Positions 14,724 through 22,760 of a stretch of 31,699 nt of DNA are shown here, piece by piece; position 1 is the stretch's first letter; each line of letters begins with the position of its first letter. The notes under the pieces are model-generated. The model was not told where the DNA came from and did no database searches. It saw only the letters and a program-made list of their open reading frames with translations. The DNA lies in IMG/VR virus record IMGVR_UViG_3300027759_000290, positions 1 to 31,699 of that record, one strand, 5' to 3'. The stretch comes from a virus. The position numbers and the translations under genes are program-made.

Positions 14724-15520
14724 AAAGAAAAGGATTTCCCATCTACAACGCATGAGTAGTCTGGTGCAACGTGTATCATTTGAATATGAGGATAATCATT
14801 TACGATATGAGCAATGGCAAAACCCTTTTGCCAATCATGATGTTGGGTATATTTCATACCTGGGCCTTTCTCATCACACATATGGCCAATCTCATAGCCT
14901 CGCAAAGTTTCACCTTCCCCGTTATTTCTTAACTCATATGTCACCATGTGAGATGCAATACGATGGGAGTGTCCTCTAATTAATGAGATCTGCATGTCTT
15001 CCATGTCTTTTCTTGCTGATCCTGTTGCTGCAATTGACATGCCGTGGTGAACGTGGATATCTCCAAATCGGCGCTTAGGAAGCTCATCATAATAAATGTA
15101 TTCATATCCAAGTGAGTCTAAGGACCACAATGCTTCTGGTGTTACTTCATTAATATAATCAGGAAGCTTGGCATCAACATAATTAAAAATACGAATGTCG
15201 TGATTACCTAGAGCAGAAAATAATTGTGCGTTGGGAAGCATCTCTCTTGTTTTTGCATAGAAATCTCTTGCACCCTTTGCTTCGTGTCGCATCATAGGAA
15301 CAATTAAATCTTTGCTATCTGTCTTATGCAGGTTTAAGAATTCTGCTGAACGACCTTCAGTATATTTACTGTAGCAAGCCTGATCGTCTGTATCTCCAAG
15401 GTAATCAACTACGTCTGGCTTAAACCACTTCATTACCTTAAACCATAGGGCAATCATGTTGTCGTCTTGATACGGAAATTGCTGATCAGATGACAGCATC
15501 CATTTTAAATCGTTTGTCAT
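14720..15520 (-). CDS. Calcineurin-like metallophosphoesterase
   Basis: A 266-residue phosphoesterase with the motif series of the family: D12 in S-S-D-Q-Q, G-D-T at 42-44, G-N-H-D at 105-108, H159 in H-H-G, and G-H-S-H at 183-186. The first motif has Gln (residue 14) where the common form is D-x-H, so the first metal site differs from the standard. Phage members act on nucleic acid ends, cyclic nucleotides or phosphoproteins; the substrate cannot be told here. It is the first gene after a strong promoter and a terminator hairpin, so it would be the most promoter-proximal product of the replication operon. AGGG precedes the ATG. Confidence 0.83.
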   Translation of the reverse strand: MTNDLKWMLSSDQQFPYQDDNMIALWFKVMKWFKPDVVDYLGDTDDQACYSKYTEGRSAEFLNLHKTDSKDLIVPMMRHEAKGARDFYAKTREMLPNAQLFSALGNHDIRIFNYVDAKLPDYINEVTPEALWSLDSLGYEYIYYDELPKRRFGDIHVHHGMSIAATGSARKDMEDMQISLIRGHSHRIASHMVTYELRNNGEGETLRGYEIGHMCDEKGPGMKYTQHHDWQKGFAIAHIVNDYPHIQMIHVAPDYSCVVDGKSFSL

Positions 15521-15535
15521 TAATATCCCTGCGTG

Positions 15536-15560
15536 AAAAAAGAGCCACAGAGTTGTGGCT
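15536..15560 (-). terminator. Intrinsic terminator after the tail genes
   Basis: On the minus strand a seven-pair stem (AGCCACA with TGTGGCT, loop ACTC) is followed by CTTTTTT, the standard shape of a rho-independent terminator. It ends the tail module transcript. It lies downstream of the promoter at 15575-15602, so it would also fall within the first 35 bases of that promoter's transcript. Confidence 0.85.
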
Positions 15561-15574
15561 TTAATATTATCTAA

Positions 15575-15602
15575 ATTGTAGCATATCTTGCTAGGCTGTC
15601 AA
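15575..15602 (-). promoter_or_regulatory. Strong promoter for the replication operon
   Basis: The minus strand has a consensus -35 TTGACA (15597-15602), a 16-base spacer and TACAAT (15575-15580), with TGC directly before it giving an extended -10. The -35 contains the TGA stop of the lectin-like gene. The start site is predicted near 15568. The promoter lies in the longest unshared gap of the window, upstream of all the replication genes. Confidence 0.72.
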
Positions 15603-16009
15603 TAGGCTATTGCTATGTAATTTACACCCAAGGAGTGCTTCACTCCAGTTGTTCCTAGTGGACAGCTTACTGTAAATCCAGTTGTTGAGACTGCTGCTAC
15701 GTTGACTTGACCGTGAGTTTGTTTTCCACCTGTACCATATCTACCGCAAACTACAACTACTGGGGTTTTGGTAAATGTTTTTTTAAATGCGAACTCTTTC
15801 AAATTTTGGCTTCCTGGAATTAATTCATATACTTCTGTGTTACCAGCCTCTATATCTGGGCCAGTAGATATTTGATTATTTGTTGTACTAGTATTTAAAA
15901 CAATATCCCCATTACCAAATTTAGGCACAGATGATTTTAATAAATTTAATTGAGTTTCTAAAGCACCCAGTTTGGCTGCATCAATTGGCTCTCCGTCTAC
16001 AAATGGCAT
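15599..16009 (-). CDS. Small tail tip protein with H-type-lectin-like C-terminal domain
   Basis: A 136-residue protein. The N-terminus (M-P-F-V-D-G-E-P-I-D-A-A-K-L) and the following short amphipathic helix (12-27) look like the attachment and trimerisation part of phage tail proteins. Residues 68-136 (F-A-F-K-K-T-F-T-K-T-P-V-V-V-V then a G-F-T-V strand) resemble the six-stranded H-type lectin fold, which binds sugars as a trimer. It is the last gene of the tail module, where receptor-binding proteins are often found. The lectin call is from pattern only. Confidence 0.55.
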   Translation of the reverse strand: MPFVDGEPIDAAKLGALETQLNLLKSSVPKFGNGDIVLNTSTTNNQISTGPDIEAGNTEVYELIPGSQNLKEFAFKKTFTKTPVVVVCGRYGTGGKQTHGQVNVAAVSTTGFTVSCPLGTTGVKHSLGVNYIAIAY

Positions 16010-16407
16010 TATAAGTTTTCTCCTAAATCATGTGCTGAAATTTCTTTATCAGAGACTTCAACTACTTTAGACCTATCTAAACCATATCGATCAAACGAAT
16101 CTGGGTCTACTATATGTCTTAGCTTGTTCTGTGATACTAAATACATTCTACCATCTGCTAGGTTTTTTATCAAGGATCCGTCTCTAAATCCTAATTTGCC
16201 TACCAACTTAATTCCAGTTAATGCCGCCTCTGTTGCTAATACCGTAGTAAAGCACCAAGAATGAGCGGCCCTATTAGAAATCAATCTATATCTTTTGCCA
16301 TCTTTAATCCAATAGGTATCTTTATCTGTTTTAACAGCAATACCAGAAGGAAAATTAGTTGGCTGTGATATCGTTAAGCTGGGTTTCGAATTCTTTAACA
16401 GCCTCAA
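16009..16407 (-). CDS. Fiber-type repeat protein, TTG start inside the coiled-coil gene
   Basis: About 132 residues from a proposed TTG start. Two related segments (K-D-T-Y-W-I-K-D-G-K-R-Y-R-L-I and D-G-R-M-Y-L-V-S-Q-N-K-L-R-H-I-V) match short repeats seen in surface and fiber proteins, with a hydrophobic strand, a Gly or Asn turn and a basic strand. The frame is open back to an ATG at 16485, but that would overlap the preceding gene by 131 bases. The TTG at 16407 has AGAGG six bases upstream, exactly as the preceding TTG-started gene has. The start remains uncertain. It is probably a tail-tip or host-recognition component. Confidence 0.55.
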   Translation of the reverse strand: MRLLKNSKPSLTISQPTNFPSGIAVKTDKDTYWIKDGKRYRLISNRAAHSWCFTTVLATEAALTGIKLVGKLGFRDGSLIKNLADGRMYLVSQNKLRHIVDPDSFDRYGLDRSKVVEVSDKEISAHDLGENL

Positions 16408-16540
16408 CCTTAGCCTCTTTTTCTTCCATAAGCTTTGTAATTTCTGCCCTAAGTATTGCAATCTGAGTCTCATAATTTGATACAATCTCTCCTATACGCT
16501 GTTGTAGGGCGGTAATAATTAGTTCTGCTTTTTCTGCCAA
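16355..16540 (-). CDS. Coiled-coil protein (61 residues), TTG start
   Basis: A 61-residue protein that is nearly one amphipathic helix (heptad-like I/L/A spacing, many Glu and Lys), a likely trimeric coiled coil. The TTG at 16540 is supported by AGAGG six bases upstream and follows the previous stop with no gap. Its 3' end overlaps the fiber-repeat gene. It could be a chaperone or trimerisation partner of the neighbouring fiber proteins; the sequence shows only the coil. Confidence 0.62.
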   Translation of the reverse strand: MAEKAELIITALQQRIGEIVSNYETQIAILRAEITKLMEEKEAKVEAVKEFETQLNDITAN

Positions 16541-16541
16541 T

Positions 16542-16766
16542 TTATGCCTCTTCTACTGGGTACTTAGCAAGTTCTGCTGTTAGAGCAGAAATTTGTAAAT
16601 TAATTTCAGAAATTGAATCATTATATTTTTCAATTACTGATTCAGTTGGCGTAGATTTTGCATTTTCAACAATTTTGTCTACATCTAAATTATACTTTGC
16701 GTATAAAAGATTTTTAAGTCTTGAATTTATTACTTGAGCTTTATCTGCATTTGTTAATGTTGTCAT
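16542..16766 (-). CDS. Helical protein (74 residues) behind a strong promoter
   Basis: A 74-residue helical protein with two probable helices (about 6-35 and 45-68), the second with coiled-coil spacing (I-S-E-I-N-L-Q-I-S-A-L-T-A-E-L). Translation signals are the best in the window: AAGGAGG and an ATG about seven bases on. A consensus-like promoter lies immediately upstream, predicting a very short leader and high output. It may be an abundant assembly or fiber chaperone, but nothing shows this directly. Confidence 0.68.
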   Translation of the reverse strand: MTTLTNADKAQVINSRLKNLLYAKYNLDVDKIVENAKSTPTESVIEKYNDSISEINLQISALTAELAKYPVEEA

Positions 16767-16782
16767 TTTGTCCTCCTTTCAT

Positions 16783-16811
16783 ATTATAGCAATAAATAGG
16801 GTATCTGTCTA
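16783..16811 (-). promoter_or_regulatory. Strong extended -10 promoter within the tail module
   Basis: The minus strand has TAGACA (16806-16811), a 17-base spacer and TATAAT (16783-16788) with TGC directly before the hexamer. The -35 overlaps the TAG stop of the upstream gene. The predicted start near 16776 leaves about ten leader bases, with the SD at the very 5' end. By fit to consensus this is the best promoter in the window. Confidence 0.75.
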
Positions 16812-16988
16812 GTCTACTAATACCCCTAATTCTTTAAGGATATCTAGCATGGCTTTTTTGCCAAAAACTAGGTCCATAAACAATAGGGAATCCTCTTCAT
16901 TTTTGTTTTCGTAGTTCATAGAAACAATTTGATTGTCTATTTCAGTAATTTTATTGTATACAATAAGTATTTTTTCTTCGTTTGTCAT
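16809..16988 (-). CDS. Unknown 59-residue acidic protein
   Basis: A 59-residue acidic helical protein starting in a TAATG overlap with the large fiber gene. The first half (E-E-K-I-L-I-V-Y-N-K-I-T-E-I-D-N-Q-I) has coiled-coil-like spacing; the end (A-M-L-D-I-L-K-E-L-G-V-L-V-D) is hydrophobic. The stop overlaps the -35 of the next promoter. Three short helical proteins in a row follow the large fiber genes, so a shared assembly role is possible. Confidence 0.6.
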   Translation of the reverse strand: MTNEEKILIVYNKITEIDNQIVSMNYENKNEEDSLLFMDLVFGKKAMLDILKELGVLVD

Positions 16989-19567
16989 TAGCTGTTTGCC
17001 GTTCTTGCTATGCCATCAAAAGTTAATCTTACTTGAGCCTGATGAGAAAAGCTAGTATTTACTGAAGTCCATGTATTAGTTAAATCATTTCTTGAAGGAG
17101 TAGCTGTTGTAGAATTTGCATTGCCTACGCTAGTTCTGTACAAAACAATTGAGAAAGCAGTGTATGCGGGAGTGTCTACGTTTTGAGTTCCAGCATATGT
17201 CCAAGCACTGTTCTCTGTTGCAGTAGTGGATCTTACCCAAAAATAAACAGCGTAGTCGTTACCACTTGTAGTACTTGCGGCGCCAACATAAGGAAAACTT
17301 CCAGAGGCATTTGCGTTTGTTCCTCCATTTTGACTAGTAGATGCTGATGGAGTTGAGCTTGAGGTACTATAATACATTTCACTACTAGTAGCATTAGCGC
17401 CTCTAGTAAAGTTAATTGTAAAAGTTGTATTGCGTCCAAATGACCAGGTTTGTACTTTTGTGCTATATCCAGATGCAGAAGGATTTAAAGCAGTACTTAA
17501 AAAATCAGATCCAACGGTTCTACTAACACTTAGTCCAGTTGGTGCACTAGGAGATGCAACTGGTGTTGCACTGGTTGTGCCAGACTGATATGTTGTTGTA
17601 GAGTTATCAGCATTCTTTGCTCTAACATGTAAATAATAAGTTGTGCTTGCGATTAAATTGCCTGTAACAAGAGGGGATCCAGATGTAGGTCTAGTTGTTA
17701 TATTTGTCCAGCTGCTAGGAGTTGTTGTAGAAGTAGAAATATTATAATCCCAGGACGTTGGTTCATCTTGAGATTCTGATGGGGTTGGTTGAGTCCAATG
17801 CCAGCTTAAGCTTGTTGATGATTGTGCAGAATTTGTTATTACTGGTGTTGGTGGTGCAAATAACGGGAGCCTGATTGATACAGATGAATCAGAAGGGTAC
17901 CAGTTAGATCTAGTAGAACCAGTTGATTTTCTTACCCAAAACCATCTTGTAATGCCTGTACTTGTAAGTGGTGGGTCATATGGGGATGTTACATTTGGGT
18001 AATCTGTAAATGCCTGTCCGTCTGTAGGCCTTGTACCACTATTATTATAATATATGTCATATTGATCTCCAGATCCTCCGCTAAAGGTTAATCTAATAGC
18101 ACCGCTATTGTTTGTTGCAGATAATGCTGTAGGAGTAGTTGGGCCTGGAGCTTGCTGATTTGCAGATGTAACAACAGTAGTAAAGCTATCATCTATATTA
18201 GAAGTTGTAATATCTTTCCACAGGGTGTCCGATATTGAAGTCCAACTTATTCCAGTAGTTGTAGCTGGAGTTACTTCATTAAAATATATTCTCATTACGG
18301 CTCCTGCACCCCAAAAAAATGGTCCACTAACTCCAGCAGTATTTCCAGAGGTAAGATCGTCAACAAAATTTTTATAATACCCTGGACTATCTAGATAAGT
18401 AGGAACTGATGATCCTTTTCTAAATAAATAAACATCACAATAAGGCTGTGCTGTATAAAATTTAATTTGATAGTCTAGTGCATTAATTGCAGACTGTACA
18501 AGAGGGTTCTGATACCTATATGACCTAAAATATAAATGATAATTACTGCTATCAGAGTATTCTTGAAGCCTGTATTGAACTAGATCTTCATTCCATATAT
18601 TAATATTTCTTCCGCTTCCTGATAAGCCAGCAGCGTTTCCTCCATTTTGTAATCCAATATATCCATTAGAACCAACATATAAAGTATTGCCAAAAGAAAA
18701 TTGATACGGAGCCTGTATAACTCCTGAGCTGTAGGATGCTATTTGATAATCTGGAAAAGATCCTCCATACCCATTGTTTGTTGTCCATGAACTAACTCCA
18801 ATTATTTCTACTACAATGTATGAGTTATTGTCACTGCTAGCGGCTACGGTATATGTGCTAGTTCCAATTAAACTACTGCTATCGGAAGAAGTTGTTGTTG
18901 CTGATATTGTTTCTTCTTTTACAATCACTCCTGATGCAGTTGTGTTTGATGACCTCCACCACCTAATTTTAGAAGTGGCAGGAACTATTTTATTATAATA
19001 ATAATTTTCAAGGCTGTAGTTAAATGTTAAAACAGAGTTTGGAGAAGACTGGCCAGTTAATGCTGTAGTAAATGAACCCAAGGCAGGTTGTTTTTTAATC
19101 ATAAGCATGGGATCCGAAACTGCTTCTATAGAGTCTAGCACGTCGGTGCCATTTGATACAGTTAATTCGTAAAATAAATATTTACCATCTACGGTTAGTC
19201 TATCAGATGTTGTTATGCCAGCACCAGTAGTAAATAAGTCACCAGATATAATTGTATTTCTAACTAAACCGTCGGATGTGTCTGAATATGTTATTTTTCT
19301 ACCTGTAATTCCTGTATAGTTAGTATATGATCCGTCTTTACCATACAAGCTTTGATCTAAAAATTGAGGACTTGTGGCTGCAGCACCACTATAAGACAAC
19401 AAACGAAAACTAGGCTTTGATACAATAACTGGGGGGTCTGACAAAAAAACAGATTTCCATGTGTTAACAACCTTTACATATATTTGTTTTACTGGACTCC
19501 AAGTAGTTCTTTTAACATAAGCTCCAGTTATATTTTTCCAGGTCGAGGCTTTTACTTTAATTGCCAT
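16988..19567 (-). CDS. Large tail or fiber protein with FN3-like repeats
   Basis: An 859-residue structural protein. Residues 1-42 carry repeated W-K / Y-V-K motifs (W10, W23, W37), a short N-terminal module typical of tail proteins that dock on the tail tip. The middle (about 286-430) contains F-G-N-T-L-Y-V-G-S-N-G-Y-I, like sugar- or matrix-binding beta domains. Three fibronectin type III-like units follow at about 476-568, 572-668 and 673-785, each starting with a Pro-rich P-x-x-P-T linker. Ser/Thr/Asn content is very high. Likely a minor tail protein in contact with the host surface. GGGTGA lies before the ATG. Confidence 0.7.
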   Translation of the reverse strand: MAIKVKASTWKNITGAYVKRTTWSPVKQIYVKVVNTWKSVFLSDPPVIVSKPSFRLLSYSGAAATSPQFLDQSLYGKDGSYTNYTGITGRKITYSDTSDGLVRNTIISGDLFTTGAGITTSDRLTVDGKYLFYELTVSNGTDVLDSIEAVSDPMLMIKKQPALGSFTTALTGQSSPNSVLTFNYSLENYYYNKIVPATSKIRWWRSSNTTASGVIVKEETISATTTSSDSSSLIGTSTYTVAASSDNNSYIVVEIIGVSSWTTNNGYGGSFPDYQIASYSSGVIQAPYQFSFGNTLYVGSNGYIGLQNGGNAAGLSGSGRNINIWNEDLVQYRLQEYSDSSNYHLYFRSYRYQNPLVQSAINALDYQIKFYTAQPYCDVYLFRKGSSVPTYLDSPGYYKNFVDDLTSGNTAGVSGPFFWGAGAVMRIYFNEVTPATTTGISWTSISDTLWKDITTSNIDDSFTTVVTSANQQAPGPTTPTALSATNNSGAIRLTFSGGSGDQYDIYYNNSGTRPTDGQAFTDYPNVTSPYDPPLTSTGITRWFWVRKSTGSTRSNWYPSDSSVSIRLPLFAPPTPVITNSAQSSTSLSWHWTQPTPSESQDEPTSWDYNISTSTTTPSSWTNITTRPTSGSPLVTGNLIASTTYYLHVRAKNADNSTTTYQSGTTSATPVASPSAPTGLSVSRTVGSDFLSTALNPSASGYSTKVQTWSFGRNTTFTINFTRGANATSSEMYYSTSSSTPSASTSQNGGTNANASGSFPYVGAASTTSGNDYAVYFWVRSTTATENSAWTYAGTQNVDTPAYTAFSIVLYRTSVGNANSTTATPSRNDLTNTWTSVNTSFSHQAQVRLTFDGIARTANS

Positions 19568-19575
19568 TGGTCACC

Positions 19576-21423
19576 CTAATATTGTATCCATAGGTCGCCA
19601 TTTATTCCTGTACCTCCAGCTGGAGCACCGTCACTAGTTGGTCTAATGTAAACATTTCTAACATATCCGCCTGTGCTAGATCCAGTAATACCGCTATAGT
19701 TTTCAGCTATTCTAAAAGTTCCAGTATTTACAAAATTATCTTTGCCATTTAGTATTACTCCATAATCATTTCCAGAAGCAGCATATGCAGAGATTCCGCC
19801 TTGTCCACTATTGCCAGATAATAATTGAGAATAAATTGATACTGAACTTATTACGTAGCTGCTAATTGTAGTTAAAAGATTACTTATCTCTCCTGGAGAT
19901 GTTTCGTTACCGCTTCCAGAATAAAAATATAAAGCGTCATTTGCCCCTGAAATTTCTATTCTTTTTCCTGAAGATCTTGTTCTAATTGTTCCGCCAGTAA
20001 TTATTGCAGATGATGTAATATTGCCATTAAATTGACCATTAGTAAAAACTGCATCTGTAGCAGACATGTTACCACTCATGTCAACTGTAAACTTTGCAAG
20101 GGCTGTGCTACCAACTTTAATTCCTACAGAAGGATCTAGCTTAATAAAATTACCAGAGTCTGATGCTCCTGCGGTTGCTCTTAATATAATTTGAGGATTC
20201 GCTGATATTGGATCAAGCAGTATGCTTGGATAGGCATCAACTGAGCTTTTAAGAACTCCAGAATTAATTTGCCAATTACCAATTGATCCAGATGATGCAG
20301 TAATCTTTCCAGTTAAATCTACATCACTTGCCGTTAATACCCCGCCTGAGTTAACTGCAAACTTTCCAGAAGAAGTTGATATTGATGTTGCTGCAAGAGA
20401 GCCAGTTATAGAAAGGCCACCAGTTAAAGGAGCACTTAATATTGCTGCTCCTGCAGAGTTATAAATATGAAATCCTGATAGGACAGATCCTACTGTAGAG
20501 CTAGATAATTCTATTCTAGCACTAGATGATGTTCCAGCACGTATAAATGATGTTGCGCTTATATCTCCAGATTCAAGATTATTTACTGATATTGTACCAG
20601 CTGAGATATCAGTTATACCAGCTTTGCCTGGGCCTAGCGTTTGATTTGTTACATTTGCTTGTATTGTTCCAACTGTACCGTTTTTATTAACTGCCGCAGC
20701 ATGAATGTAAACCGCTTGTCCATATGACACATATGTTCCTAAAGGAACAACAATTGTGTTTTTAACATTGTTGCCAGTTAAAACGCCAACCTGTTCATAT
20801 GTTCCATTTGTTGCTGTGGCAGAATTACCTGCATATATATTAATTGCTTCAAATCCAGTAAATGTTGAAGATGCATATGTTCCAGCCCAAGAGACTTCTA
20901 TTCCAGCTAGGATACGTTTTGAAGTAAATCCGTTTGGATTTGTTGGGGACTGTATTGTTTCGCCAACATCTGCAACTGTTATTGTAAAAGTAGTTCCAAC
21001 ACTACTTGTAACTCCTGTAGGAGATATAGATCTTAATTGAACAACATAAGATCCCGCTGGTGCCGCAATTGTTATTGTTCCTACTGTCGTAAATGAGTGT
21101 GCTACTGTAGCTGTTCCAAATATTCCATTAGTTATAACCACATCTACTCTTTTAGCATTTGTTGGGAATGCAGAAAGGGTTACTGGGATACTTCCAGTTG
21201 ATGTTGATGGTACGCTTGCTGAAGATGGAACTGCTGGGGCTGTCTCATTTGAGGTTGTAATAAAAAATCCTGGAGACCAATCGCTTTTAGCGTCATTGTC
21301 ATATATCCATTGAAATTTAATAGCATATGTTTCATTTATTTTTAAGCCAACAGCCTTAAAATTAAAAAAGTTTTTATCCGTGTCTGGTTGAGGGGTTATA
21401 TTTAAATCTGCTGGATTAGACAT
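19576..21423 (-). CDS. Tail fiber / central tail tip protein
   Basis: A 615-residue structural protein. The first 160 residues include an FN3-like domain (I-K-F-Q-W-I-Y-D ... S-D-W-S-P). A second beta domain (about 170-265) follows. From about 270 it becomes a repetitive, Ser/Gly/Ala-rich beta region (A-G-T-I-S-V-N-N-L, then G-S-I-G-N-W-Q-I-N-S-G) like the stem of central tail fibers of the J/DUF1983 type. The C-terminus (D-L-W-I-Q-Y) resembles a fiber tip. It shares its start with the end of the upstream gene. It is probably a trimeric fiber used in host recognition. Confidence 0.66.
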   Translation of the reverse strand: MSNPADLNITPQPDTDKNFFNFKAVGLKINETYAIKFQWIYDNDAKSDWSPGFFITTSNETAPAVPSSASVPSTSTGSIPVTLSAFPTNAKRVDVVITNGIFGTATVAHSFTTVGTITIAAPAGSYVVQLRSISPTGVTSSVGTTFTITVADVGETIQSPTNPNGFTSKRILAGIEVSWAGTYASSTFTGFEAINIYAGNSATATNGTYEQVGVLTGNNVKNTIVVPLGTYVSYGQAVYIHAAAVNKNGTVGTIQANVTNQTLGPGKAGITDISAGTISVNNLESGDISATSFIRAGTSSSARIELSSSTVGSVLSGFHIYNSAGAAILSAPLTGGLSITGSLAATSISTSSGKFAVNSGGVLTASDVDLTGKITASSGSIGNWQINSGVLKSSVDAYPSILLDPISANPQIILRATAGASDSGNFIKLDPSVGIKVGSTALAKFTVDMSGNMSATDAVFTNGQFNGNITSSAIITGGTIRTRSSGKRIEISGANDALYFYSGSGNETSPGEISNLLTTISSYVISSVSIYSQLLSGNSGQGGISAYAASGNDYGVILNGKDNFVNTGTFRIAENYSGITGSSTGGYVRNVYIRPTSDGAPAGGTGINGDLWIQY

Positions 21424-22331
21424 TAGAACCCTAACTGCAACTTATATTCTATATCTACCTGTCTACCAGAAGTCTTTGTTACTATGTTTCCTCCAGTTAG
21501 TACAGACCTACTTATCATTCCGTAGTTGGCGTCAAATGTATCTTCGTCATTAATTCTGATCCCGTCAAAATAAACTGTCGTTGTTCCACTTGAGTTTGCT
21601 GTAACCTCAACTCCTAGTTTAATTATATTTTTAAAATCTGGTGCAGTTGCGGAAGTGTTTGAGAATAAATTATTTAATGTTGTAGACTGTATTTTATCTG
21701 GAGTTGCTCCTATAGCTTCTGGAGTAAAATCAACAAAACAATACTGTGTTGGAGAACTGTAAAATTTAAGTCTAATCTTAGAAACATTGTTATCTGCCTT
21801 TTTATATGCAATAGCAATGCTGTCATTTACGCTATATCCAGAAAGATCTAAACTGCCTAGCGGTGTTGTATATTCTTTAACTGTTGATAATGGAGTTTGA
21901 ACATAAACCATGTTCTCTCCAATTTTAGAAACTAATTGTGATGTGTTTAACTGCAGCAAAGGATTAAATCCATCAGAGTCTGTCCACAATAAATTATTGT
22001 CAAACTGAGTAATAAAATTACTATCAAAGTTATTTCTAGAAGTTCTAGATGCTGGGTACAAAGCTATTTCAGAAATTACTCCTGCAACATCCTGTGGTAT
22101 TGTTGCTTGATAAACTGCCTTGTATACATATACTGGTGACTGCTCTGTGCCAGTATTTGTAATATCAATGCTTCCAATAGTTACTGGCACTCTATAAAAT
22201 TCAAAATTTAGTCTTGTGTTGTCTGCGCTTGCCGCAGTGCTTCCTATGCCAAAGGCTAGCTCTTTCTGCCCAAAGTCGGCATTGCCAGCTAAATAGTTAG
22301 TTAAAAATCTTTTTCCAAATCTTGTTATCAT
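21423..22331 (-). CDS. Minor tail or baseplate protein (302 residues)
   Basis: A 302-residue beta-rich protein. The opening G-K-R-F-L-T-N-Y-L-A-G-N and G-I-G-S-T-A-A-S pattern recalls baseplate and fiber-connector proteins that begin with an attachment domain. The middle has an A-V-Y-Q-A-T-I-P core and an E-I-A-L-Y-P segment, followed from about 130 by a jelly-roll-like domain with Y-F-D-G-I-R-I-N. It sits between hub and fiber genes, so an adaptor for fibers is likely. The start overlaps the upstream stop as ATGA. Confidence 0.6.
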   Translation of the reverse strand: MITRFGKRFLTNYLAGNADFGQKELAFGIGSTAASADNTRLNFEFYRVPVTIGSIDITNTGTEQSPVYVYKAVYQATIPQDVAGVISEIALYPASRTSRNNFDSNFITQFDNNLLWTDSDGFNPLLQLNTSQLVSKIGENMVYVQTPLSTVKEYTTPLGSLDLSGYSVNDSIAIAYKKADNNVSKIRLKFYSSPTQYCFVDFTPEAIGATPDKIQSTTLNNLFSNTSATAPDFKNIIKLGVEVTANSSGTTTVYFDGIRINDEDTFDANYGMISRSVLTGGNIVTKTSGRQVDIEYKLQLGF

Positions 22332-22744
22332 ATAAGTTCTACCTTCGCATTCATTCCTTTTAGAGTCTCTCCACTTGAATTTTTTACTTTAAATACTAAT
22401 GTAACGCTTGGTTGCCCCGCCGCATCATAAACAACCGTATTTGATACTATTGATATATCGCTTAATGATGGAACTCCTACCCTTAAATTTGTACCAGAAG
22501 ATTCTCCCGCCTTAGCAGAAGCCTCAGACGATTCCGATCCTTCTACTAAAAAAGCATCTCCATCTGAAATATCATCTGATTGAACTTCTCCGCTAGATAG
22601 ATATAATGAAGATAAAGAGTTTCCTCTAATAATTCTAACTAAGGCTGGATCAAAATCATTTACCTCTGGAGAGTTGCTGTAAAGGGCAAACCTGCCTCCA
22701 CTGGTGACTCCAGTTCTAGATATTCTAGGGTTGTTTTTAGCCAT
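22328..22744 (-). CDS. Small tail protein, probably leaderless
   Basis: A 138-residue protein of unknown family. Residues 1-60 are polar, with a Y-L-S-S-G-E-V-Q-S-D-D-I turn; 60-85 is a Ser/Glu-rich linker; 90-138 looks like a small Ig-like beta sandwich (P-S-V-T-L-V-F-K-V-K). It lies among the hub and fiber genes, so it is probably a structural connector. There is no Shine-Dalgarno sequence before the ATG; instead an extended -10 promoter lies exactly six bases upstream. Its translation signal therefore differs from the neighbouring genes. Confidence 0.66.
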   Translation of the reverse strand: MAKNNPRISRTGVTSGGRFALYSNSPEVNDFDPALVRIIRGNSLSSLYLSSGEVQSDDISDGDAFLVEGSESSEASAKAGESSGTNLRVGVPSLSDISIVSNTVVYDAAGQPSVTLVFKVKNSSGETLKGMNAKVELI

Positions 22745-22750
22745 ATTTTT

Positions 22751-22759
22751 ATTATACCA
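22751..22759 (-). promoter_or_regulatory. Extended -10 promoter giving a leaderless start at 22744
   Basis: The minus strand reads TGGTATAAT, then six bases (AAAAAT), then the ATG at 22744. The start site expected six bases after a -10 hexamer is the A of that ATG. The element begins one base after the upstream stop codon. No -35 is evident, as expected for an extended -10. Confidence 0.62.
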
Positions 22760-22760
22760 T

